The notes: generated by a model from the sequence alone, not told the origin. A stretch of DNA of 52,317 nucleotides from an uncultured Lachnospiraceae bacterium (GCA_947626395.1 CANQRU010000024.1:1-52317); one strand, 5' to 3'; shown: positions 1 to 8,064, counted from the first letter of the stretch. Made by a program: numbers and translations.

Positions 1-233
1 TCGCCTTCAGTAGCTCCGCAACGCAAACAAGTCCTCGGCTCAGTGCAAGTGGCATCTTTCCAGTCATGGCCCATTGCCTCGCCTTCAGTAGCTCCGCAAC
101 GCAAACAAGTCCTCGGCTCAGTGCAAGTGGCATCTTTCCAGTCATGGCCCATTGCTTCGCCTTCGGTAGCTCCACAATGCAAACACGTCCTCGGCTCAGT
201 GCAAGTAGCATCTTTCCAGTCATGCTGCTCTGA
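1..233 (-). repeat. 78-bp tandem repeat inside the left-edge gene
   Basis: Units begin at 1, 79 and 157. The first two are almost identical. The third has several substitutions and breaks off near 222-233. The period of 78 bp equals 26 codons, so the array is coding (minus strand). Near-identity of the outer units suggests recent slippage or unequal exchange. Confidence 0.85.
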
Positions 234-416
234 AGCTGCAACAACTATCACAACACATGCAAGTATGAACGTTATCAGCGAACATAGCATAAGCACTACA
301 GGTTTAAATACATTTTTCTTCTTTGCAACACATAAAAGAAGCCATATCACTCCTGCTATAAATGTAATGATACTCCCAAACCATAATAACAATAATAGGC
401 CGTCTAAAACTAACAT
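1..416 (-). CDS. Membrane protein with tandem 26-residue Cys repeats (partial, runs off left edge)
   Basis: Function unknown. The ATG at 416-414 follows an AGGAG ribosome site. The first ~60 residues form two hydrophobic helices (residues about 5-27 and 38-60) separated by a KKKN loop, so the protein is probably membrane-anchored. From about residue 63 it enters repeats of 26 residues containing HDWKDATCTEP and RTCLRCGATEGE, each with three Cys including a CxxC pair. Nearly three copies are visible and the array continues past base 1. Such GH-x-W-x-x-A-T-C-T-E-P repeats are known from surface proteins of gut Clostridia; their role is not established. The frame is open to the edge, and the 78-bp period keeps it in frame. 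Confidence 0.75.
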   Translation of the reverse strand, partial: MLVLDGLLLLLWFGSIITFIAGVIWLLLCVAKKKNVFKPVVLMLCSLITFILACVVIVVAASEQHDWKDATCTEPRTCLHCGATEGEAMGHDWKDATCTEPRTCLRCGATEGEAMGHDWKDATCTEPRTCLRCGATEG

Positions 417-458
417 ACCTTTTTCTCCTATGAAAAATAAATTCTTCGTTACCCCTTG

Positions 459-884
459 TCAATTCCATTTTCTTAGGTCAATGCCGTCTTCAACCCTCTT
501 ATACACAGCCTTATCATTTGCGGACAGTTTCATATCTTTAACAAACGTTCCAATATACTTATATGGACTTTTCCTGTCGGCCTTTGCAAATACATACCGT
601 TTAATATTTTCTACCTTACCACAAGCGATAGAATTCCTCTCTTCAATATACATGCCATCTTCTGAAACAGTATTAACGCAGCCATATACCTTATCCTGTG
701 CTTTCGCAATTCCGCCTTCGATAAGTGCTATTTTGGGAAACCACACCGCCTCATTTTCTGATAACATAAGGAATGCCCGTTGCCAACCGGCATAGTCCTT
801 TCCAAAACAACGGTTCAAGACATCTACACTCTTCTTAAACGAAATACTATCTGATATACTAATCGATGATAAGCGTTCATTCAT
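459..884 (-). CDS. Hypothetical protein, possibly SRA/PvuRts1I-like reader fold
   Basis: 141 aa, starting at an ATG behind GAGGAG. No signal peptide or membrane segment. The second half contains an RYVFAKADRKSPYKYIGTF stretch and ends KRVEDGIDLRKW. This is reminiscent of SRA-like domains attached to modification-dependent restriction proteins, but the likeness is faint and I would not assign a function. It sits between two surface-protein genes in the AT-richer left segment, consistent with an accessory gene. It is a stand-alone small protein with no nuclease partner in view. Confidence 0.55.
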   Translation of the reverse strand: MNERLSSISISDSISFKKSVDVLNRCFGKDYAGWQRAFLMLSENEAVWFPKIALIEGGIAKAQDKVYGCVNTVSEDGMYIEERNSIACGKVENIKRYVFAKADRKSPYKYIGTFVKDMKLSANDKAVYKRVEDGIDLRKWN

Positions 885-976
885 TTGTCTTTCTCCTCGT
901 ACAATAGTCTGCTTCTTCGAAACACCATTATATGTAATTTACAGATAATCCGATTACATCTGCGATTTCTTAAACA

Positions 977-1960
977 TCAAAACTGATATTGAATCGGCGA
1001 CGCTATTACCTCATAGCTGGAAACGCGATTAAATGTGACATAATCCGGCAGGAATGTACCATTACCTTCAAAGCCTATTGTCTTTCCTGCGTCAAAATCC
1101 AGAAGATTCGTCCCATATACCCCTATAGGATATCCTGATTGATCATAAAGAACAAACGCAAGCCATAATAAACTTTCGTCTTTTGCTGTATCATTTGTAA
1201 CAGTACCCACAATATTCACATTTCCATATCTGGACTCTTTTATTGAAGTATTCGCAACGGGATATCGCTTCGCCTGTAATGTACTCTTCTTTACTTTTAT
1301 TGTAGGAATCATGGTATACTGCCCCATAGGAACATCATCCAGATATCCGCCGTTACTGTAAAAATATCCCTTTTCTCCCGGAGCAATCACGTCTGGATCA
1401 GAAGAAATCAAAGTCTCTGATGCCACAATCTTTCCAGACAAATCATAGATATCAAAAGTTGCGTTTCCAAGATACAGATTGCCCGAACTTGTATTTTCTA
1501 TCTCAATAATGGCTTGATACTTTGTGTTTCCATATTCTTCAAAAACACTAAAATATTCATAGGTAATTGCATAATTGTCAAATTGTCTACGCTCTGTATT
1601 GGCTCCCGAAGGTGCGTTACCCCTGGCTTGCACATTTTGCGTATTCGTAGTCCGTTGTGAAACCTGGGTAGTCTGAACAACGCCTTCTACCGTCCAAGCG
1701 CCGTCTGCATTCACCGTATATCCGTCTGGCGTGACCGTATTTGTAAGCAGATATCCGGAATTATCAAAATAGTAACTCTCAGCTATACCATCGCCGTTTC
1801 CATCCAGCCATTCCCATTTACCTGCCGGATAAGTGCCATCATCATTCTGCCACCACCAACCTGTGTTGTCTTGCTTCCAGCTACCTGCGTATACAGTCAT
1901 ACCCATGGTCACTGTCATGGAAACGATTGCCGCTGCAAATAATAATCTCTTCTTCATCAT
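977..1960 (-). CDS. Secreted cell-wall-binding-repeat protein
   Basis: 327 aa. I start it at the first ATG of an ATG-ATG-AAG pair at 1960, which follows AAGGAGAG; the frame is open further upstream but lacks a ribosome site there. MMKKRLLFAAAIVSM begins a signal peptide ending near VYAG. Residues ~26-95 are aromatic/Gly-rich choline-binding-type repeats (GWWWQNDDGTYPAGKWEW, then YYFDNSGYLL), typical of Clostridia surface proteins. After a Thr/Gln linker the C-terminal ~200 residues look like two FxLYD-type beta domains (VIAPGEKGYF, and YGNVNIVGTVTNDT). Expected to be exported and held on the cell wall; ligand unknown. Confidence 0.8.
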   Translation of the reverse strand: MMKKRLLFAAAIVSMTVTMGMTVYAGSWKQDNTGWWWQNDDGTYPAGKWEWLDGNGDGIAESYYFDNSGYLLTNTVTPDGYTVNADGAWTVEGVVQTTQVSQRTTNTQNVQARGNAPSGANTERRQFDNYAITYEYFSVFEEYGNTKYQAIIEIENTSSGNLYLGNATFDIYDLSGKIVASETLISSDPDVIAPGEKGYFYSNGGYLDDVPMGQYTMIPTIKVKKSTLQAKRYPVANTSIKESRYGNVNIVGTVTNDTAKDESLLWLAFVLYDQSGYPIGVYGTNLLDFDAGKTIGFEGNGTFLPDYVTFNRVSSYEVIASPIQYQF

Positions 1961-2002
1961 AACTCTCTCCTTTGGCCCTTTGCATTCAACTGTCTCTGTC
2001 AC

Positions 2003-2351
2003 GAATTCTCACTCAGATCACCCCAGCGGCAAATCGCTCCACCGCTGGGGATCTCAGGAGAGAAAACAAGAATGGGGTGACGGTATGCGTCCACACCGTC
2101 ACCCCGATATAACTAAAGGCGCGACTTCACCAACTCAACACAAAGAACTTGTAATCATACCCGAAATGCGGTATAATCACGTATGTGTATCGCGGTTCGC
2201 CGTAAGTGTGGTAGTTCGATTACCATGCCTGCCTCAGAGAGTTGGCGCTCTCTGGGGCGGTACACCTTGGCATCCTTGTATTCTCACCCATATCTTACCA
2301 TATACCCAACAAGATTGCAACTCAAAAAATCAGTCTGGCTTTTAATCCCCC
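2003..2351. other. Intergenic stretch with two strong hairpins
   Basis: No gene seen. It holds two perfect inverted repeats: CCCCAGCGG / CCGCTGGGG near 2022-2050, and GGGGTGACGGT (2074-2084) with its complement (2095-2105). Neither has a T-tract. The rest is likely decayed sequence leading into the integrase remnant. Confidence 0.5.
2074..2105. repeat. Perfect 11-bp inverted repeat
   Basis: GGGGTGACGGT, a 10-nt loop, then ACCGTCACCCC. It lies about 115 bp upstream of the cell-wall-binding protein start, so it could be a leader hairpin or an operator; nothing distinguishes these. Confidence 0.6.
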
Positions 2352-2534
2352 TAAAGCCCTGCACTTCGCAAAACATACCTGTCCATCTTACTGGGCGATC
2401 CGAACGTCAATAACCGAACCATCCAGAGGTTCGCAGGCCACAGCGATATCCGCACCACGGAAGCTTTCTACCACTTCGAGCGGAGATCTCAGGAAGAGCA
2501 GGCGGCGGCAATCAATCAGGCTCTGGCACTTTAG
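2352..2534 (+). pseudogene. Tyrosine recombinase (integrase) C-terminal remnant
   Basis: The plus strand, read in the frame ending at the TAG at 2532-2534, gives the tail of a phage-type integrase. A degenerate copy of the H-x-x-R-x-T box (LHFAKHTC) is followed by DPNVNNRTIQRFAGHSDI and the tyrosine region RTTEAFYHFERRSQEEQ. The catalytic domain upstream is gone and the HxxR arginine is not preserved, so it cannot be active. It lies on the 3' side of the tRNA-Ser gene and 97 bp from it, where an element integrated into that tRNA would keep its integrase. Read here as the scar of a lost or eroded island. Confidence 0.7.
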
Positions 2535-2576
2535 ACCGTACTAAATCGTACCAGAAAATCAGCCTGGTTTTACAGA

Positions 2577-2618
2577 CAAAAAAGCGGGGAAAACCAAGCA
2601 AAATCAAGGTTTTCCCCG
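2577..2618 (-). terminator. Rho-independent terminator of tRNA-Ser
   Basis: GGGGAAAACC (2586-2595) pairs with GGTTTTCCCC (2608-2617). On the minus strand the hairpin is followed by a GCTTTTTT run. It lies 14 nt past the tRNA 3' end. Confidence 0.85.
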
Positions 2619-2631
2619 TCTCTATGGACAG

Positions 2632-2717
2632 CGGAGAGAGTGGGATTCGAACCCACGCGCCCTTGCGGACAAACGGTTTTCAAGACCGCCTCGTTATGAC
2701 CACTTCGATATCTCTCC
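2632..2717 (-). tRNA. tRNA-Ser (anticodon UGA)
   Basis: The reverse strand reads GGAGAGA as the 5' acceptor strand, matched by TCTCTCC before a discriminator G. The anticodon stem and loop CGGTC-TTGAAAA-CCG carries TGA. A long variable arm (GTCCGCAAGGGC) is typical of serine tRNAs, and the T arm is GTGGG-TTCGAAT-CCCAC. CCA is not encoded. An integrase remnant lies on its 3' side, which suggests past use as an attachment site. Confidence 0.95.
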
Positions 2718-2843
2718 AAACGCCTTTTCATTTTATTGGATTCCGCTATATTTGTCAAGGGGGTGGGCGAAATTTCTGCCCGCCCCCTGCAGGATTTATG
2801 CACGCCCCGTAGGATCTGTGCCGTTTTCTAATAATCGGCAGTC

Positions 2844-3989
2844 TTAATATCCGAACACTTCCGCCGCCCGCGCCATGTTCTCGCGGACCGACACGCCGAA
2901 GGGGCACCGGCTCTCGCAGGCGCCGCAGCGAATGCATTCGCCGGCGTGGTGATCCAGGGCCGCGTAGTGCTCGCGGACTGTCTCCGGGATCTGTCCCTGT
3001 GCCTGAGCCAGATGCAGGAACTTGGTCACCGATGCGATATCGATGAAGCGCGGACAGGGCTCACAGTGGCTGCAGTACATGCAGTGGCCGGTCCAGCTGA
3101 CCCTGGGAAATGACGCCAGCGCCGCGGCGTAGTCCTTCGCGGACGGGTCCGCCTCACAGTAAGCGGCGCTCCGCTCCAGTTCTTCCACCGAATGGGCGCC
3201 GGGCAGTACTACGGCGACCGCCGGCCGGGAAAGGGCGTAGGCGATGCACTGCTCCGGCGTCAGGGAGACGCCGGCGATCTGGTTGCTTCCCAGAAGCTCG
3301 CCGCCGGCAAATACCTTCATCACCGTGATGCCGACGCCGTTTCTCTGGCAGACCTCGTAGAGCCGCTGACGGTCCGGATCCATATTGGTCAGCTGCTTCT
3401 GATAGTTGCGGTCGGCCCACATTTCCTCGCAGTCCTCCGTGGCTGGCTGCAGGTCGTAGCAGGGATTCACCGAGAACATCAGCACCTCGATGCCGCCCTC
3501 CGTGACGGCGCGCTCGGCCACCAGCGGATTGTGGCTGGACAGGCCGATATGACGGATACGGCCCTGCCGCTTCAGTTCACGGGCGTAATCCAGGATCCCG
3601 TTCTCCACGATCGTCTCCCAGTCCTTCATGGCGTCGCAGTAATGGATCATGCCCACGTCCAGGTAATCCGTGTCCAGAAGCGACATCATTTCCTCGAAAC
3701 CGGCCTTCGTCTCCGCCAGATCGCGGGTGCGAAGGTACTGGCCGTTCTTCCATACAGAGCAGATGTGAGACTGGATCAGGAATTTCTCACGGCGGTCCTT
3801 CAGCGCCTGACCGACGGCGCGGCGAAGCTGCGGGTCGGAGGCGTAGAGGTCGAAATAATTGATCCCCAGGCGCTCCGCCGCGTCGAAAAGCTTCGGCGCC
3901 ATTTGATAATTGTCCTCGGACAGGCCCTCGCAGCCCATGCCGATGACGCTGACTTTTAAACCGGTATTGCCAAGCATACGGTATTCCAT
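2844..3989 (-). CDS. Aldo/keto reductase with C-terminal 4Fe-4S domain
   Basis: 381 aa from the ATG at 3989, preceded by AGGAGGA; an upstream in-frame start lacks a ribosome site. Residues 1-~280 form the (beta/alpha)8 barrel: N-terminal MEYRMLGNTGLKVSVIGMGC, the NYFDLYASDPQLRRAVGQAL region, and the IHYCD catalytic-His strand. The C-terminal ~100 residues are a ferredoxin-like module with CMYCSHCEPCP and CIRCGACESRCP, enough for two 4Fe-4S clusters. Such fusions occur widely in anaerobes; substrate unknown. The strand that usually ends in T-K (catalytic Lys) reads IQSHI here, so classical NAD(P)H-dependent carbonyl reduction is not certain. Monocistronic. Confidence 0.85.
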   Translation of the reverse strand: MEYRMLGNTGLKVSVIGMGCEGLSEDNYQMAPKLFDAAERLGINYFDLYASDPQLRRAVGQALKDRREKFLIQSHICSVWKNGQYLRTRDLAETKAGFEEMMSLLDTDYLDVGMIHYCDAMKDWETIVENGILDYARELKRQGRIRHIGLSSHNPLVAERAVTEGGIEVLMFSVNPCYDLQPATEDCEEMWADRNYQKQLTNMDPDRQRLYEVCQRNGVGITVMKVFAGGELLGSNQIAGVSLTPEQCIAYALSRPAVAVVLPGAHSVEELERSAAYCEADPSAKDYAAALASFPRVSWTGHCMYCSHCEPCPRFIDIASVTKFLHLAQAQGQIPETVREHYAALDHHAGECIRCGACESRCPFGVSVRENMARAAEVFGY

Positions 3990-4202
3990 AATATTCCTCC
4001 TGTCCTTACGGCAAAATCTCATGCTGATCTGCCATATTGCAGCCGCGGATGACCGACTGAATTCACGACTTACTTATATATGCCGTGCCTTATTAACGAA
4101 TCGCTGACGACACACCAGTAGTGTATTAAGGGCACATAACGGCATTCTGACTGCGCACTGACAGCACAAAGTTTCTGCGCGAAAAGTTCTTCTGGGAATA
4201 TT

Positions 4203-4964
4203 CTACTCTTTTCCGGTCTCCTTGTCCACCACTTTAATGATCCCTTTCTTCCACATGATGCGGGAGGAAATGATCGCCACCGGCAGCATGAACAGGATCA
4301 GGAATCCAACTGCGCCGAACAGCGAACCGCCCCCCAGCAGGCGCACCGCCAGCGCCAGAACGGATACGATGATCAGCACGGGCAGGACGCCCATGATACC
4401 GTTTTTGACGACCTTGGTGCCGGAATTGGTGCTGGCGAACAGTCCCAGGGTCAGGGAGCCGAACAGGGCCGGGATCAGGTACTCCGACGCGGTCTTCACC
4501 TGGGGCAGTTCAAACACCGGCATGATCCAGGTGCTGAAAAGCGCCGCCAGGGCCAGAATGAGGATCGTCATGATGGAGCAGGACGCCACGGCCACCGAGG
4601 AAATGGCTTCGCCTTCGGGAGTGTTGGGTTCCTTCTCCGCCAGCTTCATCGCGTTGGCCGCGCAGGGCAGCTTCAGGTTCATGATGTTGCCGGTGATGAA
4701 GGTCAGATAGGCGGAGCAGCCCAGGATCGGGGTGTAGCTTAACGCCTCGGAAAATCCCACCGGGATATAGATCAGCAGGATGCTGATCGTGGAAAGGTTG
4801 ATGACCTGGCCGAGGGACGGCACGCAGTCGTAATAGGTCAGCACGACAAACGGGATCGCGATCATGTAGACCAGCGCGATGACTGTGCCGACGCGGCCCC
4901 ATTTGTGGCACCATTCCTGGAACGGATCCATGGTATGTACAGGTTTTGTATTATTTTTGCTCAT
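4203..4964 (-). CDS. Multi-TM membrane protein, partner of the DUF5058 protein
   Basis: 253 aa, start at 4964 behind AGGGAGGATC; the longer open frame upstream is only overlap with the next gene. About six or seven hydrophobic segments are visible, beginning VIALVYMIAIPFVVL and ending GFLILFMLPVAIISS, with a charged cytoplasmic-like tail. Between them are GFSEALSYTPILGCSAY and a PNTPEGEAISSVAVASCS loop. I do not recognise a named family. The gene begins 14 bp after the DUF5058 gene stops, so the two are cotranscribed and may form a two-subunit carrier. The upstream M20 hydrolase suggests the substrate is an amino-acid conjugate or small peptide (inference). Confidence 0.75.
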   Translation of the reverse strand: MSKNNTKPVHTMDPFQEWCHKWGRVGTVIALVYMIAIPFVVLTYYDCVPSLGQVINLSTISILLIYIPVGFSEALSYTPILGCSAYLTFITGNIMNLKLPCAANAMKLAEKEPNTPEGEAISSVAVASCSIMTILILALAALFSTWIMPVFELPQVKTASEYLIPALFGSLTLGLFASTNSGTKVVKNGIMGVLPVLIIVSVLALAVRLLGGGSLFGAVGFLILFMLPVAIISSRIMWKKGIIKVVDKETGKE

Positions 4965-4978
4965 AGTCTGATCCTCCC

Positions 4979-5698
4979 TTACGAAAACAGCTTTACCCAC
5001 AGAAGCGACGATACCATGCCGCCGATCATGGAAAACGCCATAATGAATTCGTTGAGCCACCGAAGCCCCGGCTTCTTCGCCAGGACGCCCAGACCCACGG
5101 CGATGACCAGGCCGGTCAGCATGACCAGCATCTGCACCGTGTCGCCGAAGATCAGCACCGGGATATAGACGGCGAACAGACAGAGCATGAAGGTGCCGCT
5201 GAGCACATGCTTCCAGGTGTTGCCGGTGTCGGATTTGTCCACACTCTTGGAGAGCTTGCGGCCGAACGGGATCAGGACAAGAAATCCGCTGAGCATACCG
5301 ACGCTCATCAGGATCATTACCACGCCGAAATCGCGTCCGCTGGCCATCTCGAGCATTTCCGCGCTGTTGGCGTAGCCGATGGCGGAAGCCACGCTGCTGG
5401 AGATCATCGTCTCGTAGGAGAGGGAACCGATGACGGACAGCCGCCACCAGGACCAGACCACGCCCATGACCGCGATCAGCGCGAACAGGCCGACCACGAT
5501 GGAAAGGCTGGGGACGATAGAGAATACCAGGCTGGATTTGATGACCTTCTTAAGGTCATCTTTGGAAATACCCAGCTCAATGCAGCGGGTGTAGGCTTTC
5601 TTTAAGTACACCAGGGAGAAACCCGCGATGTAGAGCAGTCCGCCCGCCACCAGAGCCAGAAGGAGGGGGCTGGAGATAATGTCTTTCATTGTTGCCAT
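4979..5698 (-). CDS. DUF5058 family membrane protein
   Basis: 239 aa with about six membrane segments, beginning with SPLLLALVAGGLLYIAGFSL and ending AFSMIGGMVSSLLWVKLFS. It matches my recollection of DUF5058 proteins in length and in the central region GSLSYETMISSSVASAIGY. No biochemical role is known to me. A ribosome site AAGAAGG precedes the ATG. It follows an M20 amidohydrolase by 128 bp and is followed 14 bp later by a second membrane protein. The three form one apparent transcription unit, so a permease for the hydrolase substrate is the best guess. Confidence 0.75.
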   Translation of the reverse strand: MATMKDIISSPLLLALVAGGLLYIAGFSLVYLKKAYTRCIELGISKDDLKKVIKSSLVFSIVPSLSIVVGLFALIAVMGVVWSWWRLSVIGSLSYETMISSSVASAIGYANSAEMLEMASGRDFGVVMILMSVGMLSGFLVLIPFGRKLSKSVDKSDTGNTWKHVLSGTFMLCLFAVYIPVLIFGDTVQMLVMLTGLVIAVGLGVLAKKPGLRWLNEFIMAFSMIGGMVSSLLWVKLFS

Positions 5699-5826
5699 GA
5701 TTCGTTACCTTCTTTCTTACGGATTATTTATATCTTTTCGCGGTACACCGCGCAGGCGCCGTCTCCCGACGCTAACAGCAGAAGAACGCATGCTGCCTTC
5801 CAGCGCCGCATCGGATGCATAGGCAA

Positions 5827-7053
5827 TCAGTGCTCTTCCAGCCACCGCATGGCCGTATAAGCGTAGACTGCGCTGCCGGTCGCCAGGACTTCGTCGGAGA
5901 AGCGGGCCTTCGGATGGTGCTGCGGATAGGCGTAGCCCTCCGCCGGCGTGCCGGCCGCGAACGCCAACATGATGGACGGCACCTGATGGCTCACATAGGC
6001 GAAATCCTCGGAGCCGGTGGATTTGGATGTGCCGGAGCCGCCGGACATGGCCTGCAGCTGACCGGTGGTGAACGCCTTCGCCGGGCCGTTCAGTTCCCGG
6101 ATATATCCGACCACCTCGCCGGAAAGTCTGCCGTCATTTAAAAGGGTCGGGCAGCCGCTGCCGAATACGACCTCCGCCGACGCGCGGAACGCCGCGGCGA
6201 TACCGGTGCTGATCTCCTGCATACGGCTCTTTAACAGTTCGCGGATCTCCTCGTCGTAGGTGCGGATCGTTCCGCCCATCACCGCCGTGTCCGGGATCAC
6301 GTTGGGAGCGACGCCGGCCTGGATGCTGCCGATGGTCAGCACCGCCTCGTCCGCCATAGCCAGTTCCCTGGCGTGAAGCTCCTGGAGAGCCGTGATGATA
6401 TGGGCCGCCGCCGTGATCGGATCAACGCCGTTCTGGGGCATGGAGCCGTGGCATCCCTTGCCCTGGATCCGTATCTCAAATGTATCCGCGGCCGGGGCGC
6501 TGACGCCGCCGTCGCAGACCACCGCCGTACCCGGCTCGAACGGAACGCCGGCCATCACATGGATCATCAGGGCCGCGTCTACATGAGGATTCTCAAGGAC
6601 TCCCGCCTTGATCATGTCGTCGGCGCCCTGGAAAATTTCCTCCGCAGGCTCGAACATTAACTTGACCGTGCCCTGGATCTCATCCTCGTGAGCCTTCAGA
6701 AGCTTCGCGGCGCCCAGAAGCATGGTTGCGTGCATATCGTGGCCGCAGGCGTGCATTTTGCCGTTGCAGGAAGCGAAGTCCACGCCGGACTCTTCCGCGA
6801 TGGGCAGCGCGTCCATATCAGCGCGGATCAGGAAGACCTTGCCCGGCTTCTTTCCGCCGGCAGTGACCGTAAGTCCTGCCTTGCCGCACTCCTTCGGGGC
6901 GTAACCCATCTCTTCCAGGGCCTTCTTCACATAAGCGACTGTTTCCGCAATATCGAAGCCGGTTCCCGGATGAGCGTGCAGGTAATGTCTGGTCTCCGTC
7001 AGCATCTGCTGGCTGGCGGCTGCTTCTTCAAGAAATGTTGCTGCATTGATCAT
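5827..7053 (-). CDS. M20 family metallo-amidohydrolase (hippurate / IAA-amino-acid hydrolase type)
   Basis: 408 aa from the ATG at 7053, behind AAAGGAGG; the upstream in-frame extension is the transcript leader. The core has the binuclear-metal signatures of M20D enzymes: FLIRADMDALPI, then CNGKMHACGHDMHATMLLGAA and FEPAEE, and a C-terminal TGSEDFAYVSHQVPS. A lid/dimerisation domain (residues ~185-300) is inserted as usual. The family removes acyl groups from N-acyl amino acids or splits small amide conjugates in the cytoplasm; the substrate cannot be read from sequence. It heads an operon with two membrane proteins and has a 155-nt leader carrying two copies of a 13-bp motif. Confidence 0.9.
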   Translation of the reverse strand: MINAATFLEEAAASQQMLTETRHYLHAHPGTGFDIAETVAYVKKALEEMGYAPKECGKAGLTVTAGGKKPGKVFLIRADMDALPIAEESGVDFASCNGKMHACGHDMHATMLLGAAKLLKAHEDEIQGTVKLMFEPAEEIFQGADDMIKAGVLENPHVDAALMIHVMAGVPFEPGTAVVCDGGVSAPAADTFEIRIQGKGCHGSMPQNGVDPITAAAHIITALQELHARELAMADEAVLTIGSIQAGVAPNVIPDTAVMGGTIRTYDEEIRELLKSRMQEISTGIAAAFRASAEVVFGSGCPTLLNDGRLSGEVVGYIRELNGPAKAFTTGQLQAMSGGSGTSKSTGSEDFAYVSHQVPSIMLAFAAGTPAEGYAYPQHHPKARFSDEVLATGSAVYAYTAMRWLEEH

Positions 7054-7123
7054 TATGCGTCCTCCTTTGATGTGAAATATAGCAGAAAGCGTGCTTCCCG
7101 GAACCCTTTCCGGTATGCAGATA

Positions 7124-7176
7124 TAATGCAAAACGGTTATCGGCAGGTTTTTGCGTACCGACGTAATGCAAAACGG
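7124..7176. repeat. Two 13-bp direct repeats in the M20 operon leader
   Basis: TAATGCAAAACGG occurs at 7124-7136 and again at 7164-7176, exactly 40 bp apart, between the promoter and the start codon. Identical spacing-linked copies suggest a protein- or RNA-level control site; no regulator can be named. Confidence 0.5.
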
Positions 7177-7215
7177 CAAAGTTGTCCTTCTGTCAGACTC
7201 CTTTGCCATTTCAAA

Positions 7216-7245
7216 ATCATATCAGTAAAGCTGCTTCTTTGTCAA
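7216..7245 (-). promoter_or_regulatory. Sigma-A promoter of the M20-DUF5058 operon
   Basis: Minus strand TTGACA (7245-7240), 18-bp spacer, TATGAT (7221-7216). It sits between the ispD stop and the M20 start and implies a leader of about 155 nt. Confidence 0.65.
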
Positions 7246-7275
7246 GACTTATCAACAAATTCCCGTGATAAATCG

Positions 7276-8064
7276 TTAAATTACTGATGTCCGGGATAGA
7301 AATACTTCCGCCACCGCCAGATCCTCCGGCGTCGTGACCTTGATATTCTCATAACTGCCGCGGATCAGGCGGGCGCGGCGGCCCATGAACCGCTCGACGA
7401 CCATGGCGTCGTCGGTGATGGCGGATGGCTGGTTGGCTGACCCAGCAGCAACGTTTGCCTTGCGTCCGAAAGACGCCGCAGTGCCAGAAGACGTTGCTTC
7501 GCCGCCCCGATCCGCGTCCGGCTCCAGAAATCTCCGGTACGCCTCATAAACCAGCGGATACGCGAACGCCTGCGGCGTCTGCATCGCCCAGAGACTGCTG
7601 CGGGGCGGCGTCTCGACCGCAAATTCATCAGCATCGGCCACCTTGATCGTGTCCTTCACCGGCACAGCGATCTCGCACGCCTCGTACTGCCGCGCACCGT
7701 CAATGGCTGCGCGGATGATCTCATCCGTCACGCAGGGACGGGCGCCGTCATGGATCAGGACATAATCGCAGCCCGCCGCGGCTTTCAGTCCCGCATAGAC
7801 CGAATCGTAGCGCTCGGCCCCGCCGGGGATGACTGCACGTACCTTTGTAAAGCCATAGGAGTCCACGATCCCGCTCCGGCAGTACTCCTCCTCGCCGGGG
7901 CCGCACACCAGAATGACATCATCCACCGGGCTCTGCTCAAAGGCCCGCAGGGCATGGCAGATAAGCGGCTGACCCGCCAGCTGCATGTACTGCTTCTGAA
8001 TCCTGCTCCCCATTCGTCTGCCGCGACCGGCGGCGAGGACGATGGCGGTGATCCTGTCGCTCAT
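7276..8064 (-). CDS. ispD: 2-C-methyl-D-erythritol 4-phosphate cytidylyltransferase
   Basis: 262 aa. Transfers CMP from CTP to methylerythritol phosphate in the MEP isoprenoid pathway (cytoplasm). N-terminal ITAIVLAAGRGRRMGSRIQKQY is the nucleotide-binding loop; VLIHDGARP, PVKDTIK and TPQAF are the other IspD signatures. It is longer than the usual ~230 aa because residues ~181-213, between the TPQAF helix and TDDAMVVE, hold a low-complexity Ala/Gly/Ser stretch (EATSSGTAASFGRKANVAAG) where most homologues have a short acidic loop. It appears to be last in an rnz-tsaD-ispD run. The next pathway kinase, ispE, is also in this window at 36 kb. Confidence 0.95.
   Translation of the reverse strand: MSDRITAIVLAAGRGRRMGSRIQKQYMQLAGQPLICHALRAFEQSPVDDVILVCGPGEEEYCRSGIVDSYGFTKVRAVIPGGAERYDSVYAGLKAAAGCDYVLIHDGARPCVTDEIIRAAIDGARQYEACEIAVPVKDTIKVADADEFAVETPPRSSLWAMQTPQAFAYPLVYEAYRRFLEPDADRGGEATSSGTAASFGRKANVAAGSANQPSAITDDAMVVERFMGRRARLIRGSYENIKVTTPEDLAVAEVFLSRTSVI

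Noticed and set aside
1-233. Repeat array as a CRISPR
   Set aside because: The units are contiguous 78-bp near-identical copies without variable spacers, and they encode an in-frame protein repeat on the minus strand.
43-795. Long plus-strand open frame
   Set aside because: It is a shadow of the minus-strand repeat protein and the 459-884 gene; it has no ribosome site and no plausible domain.
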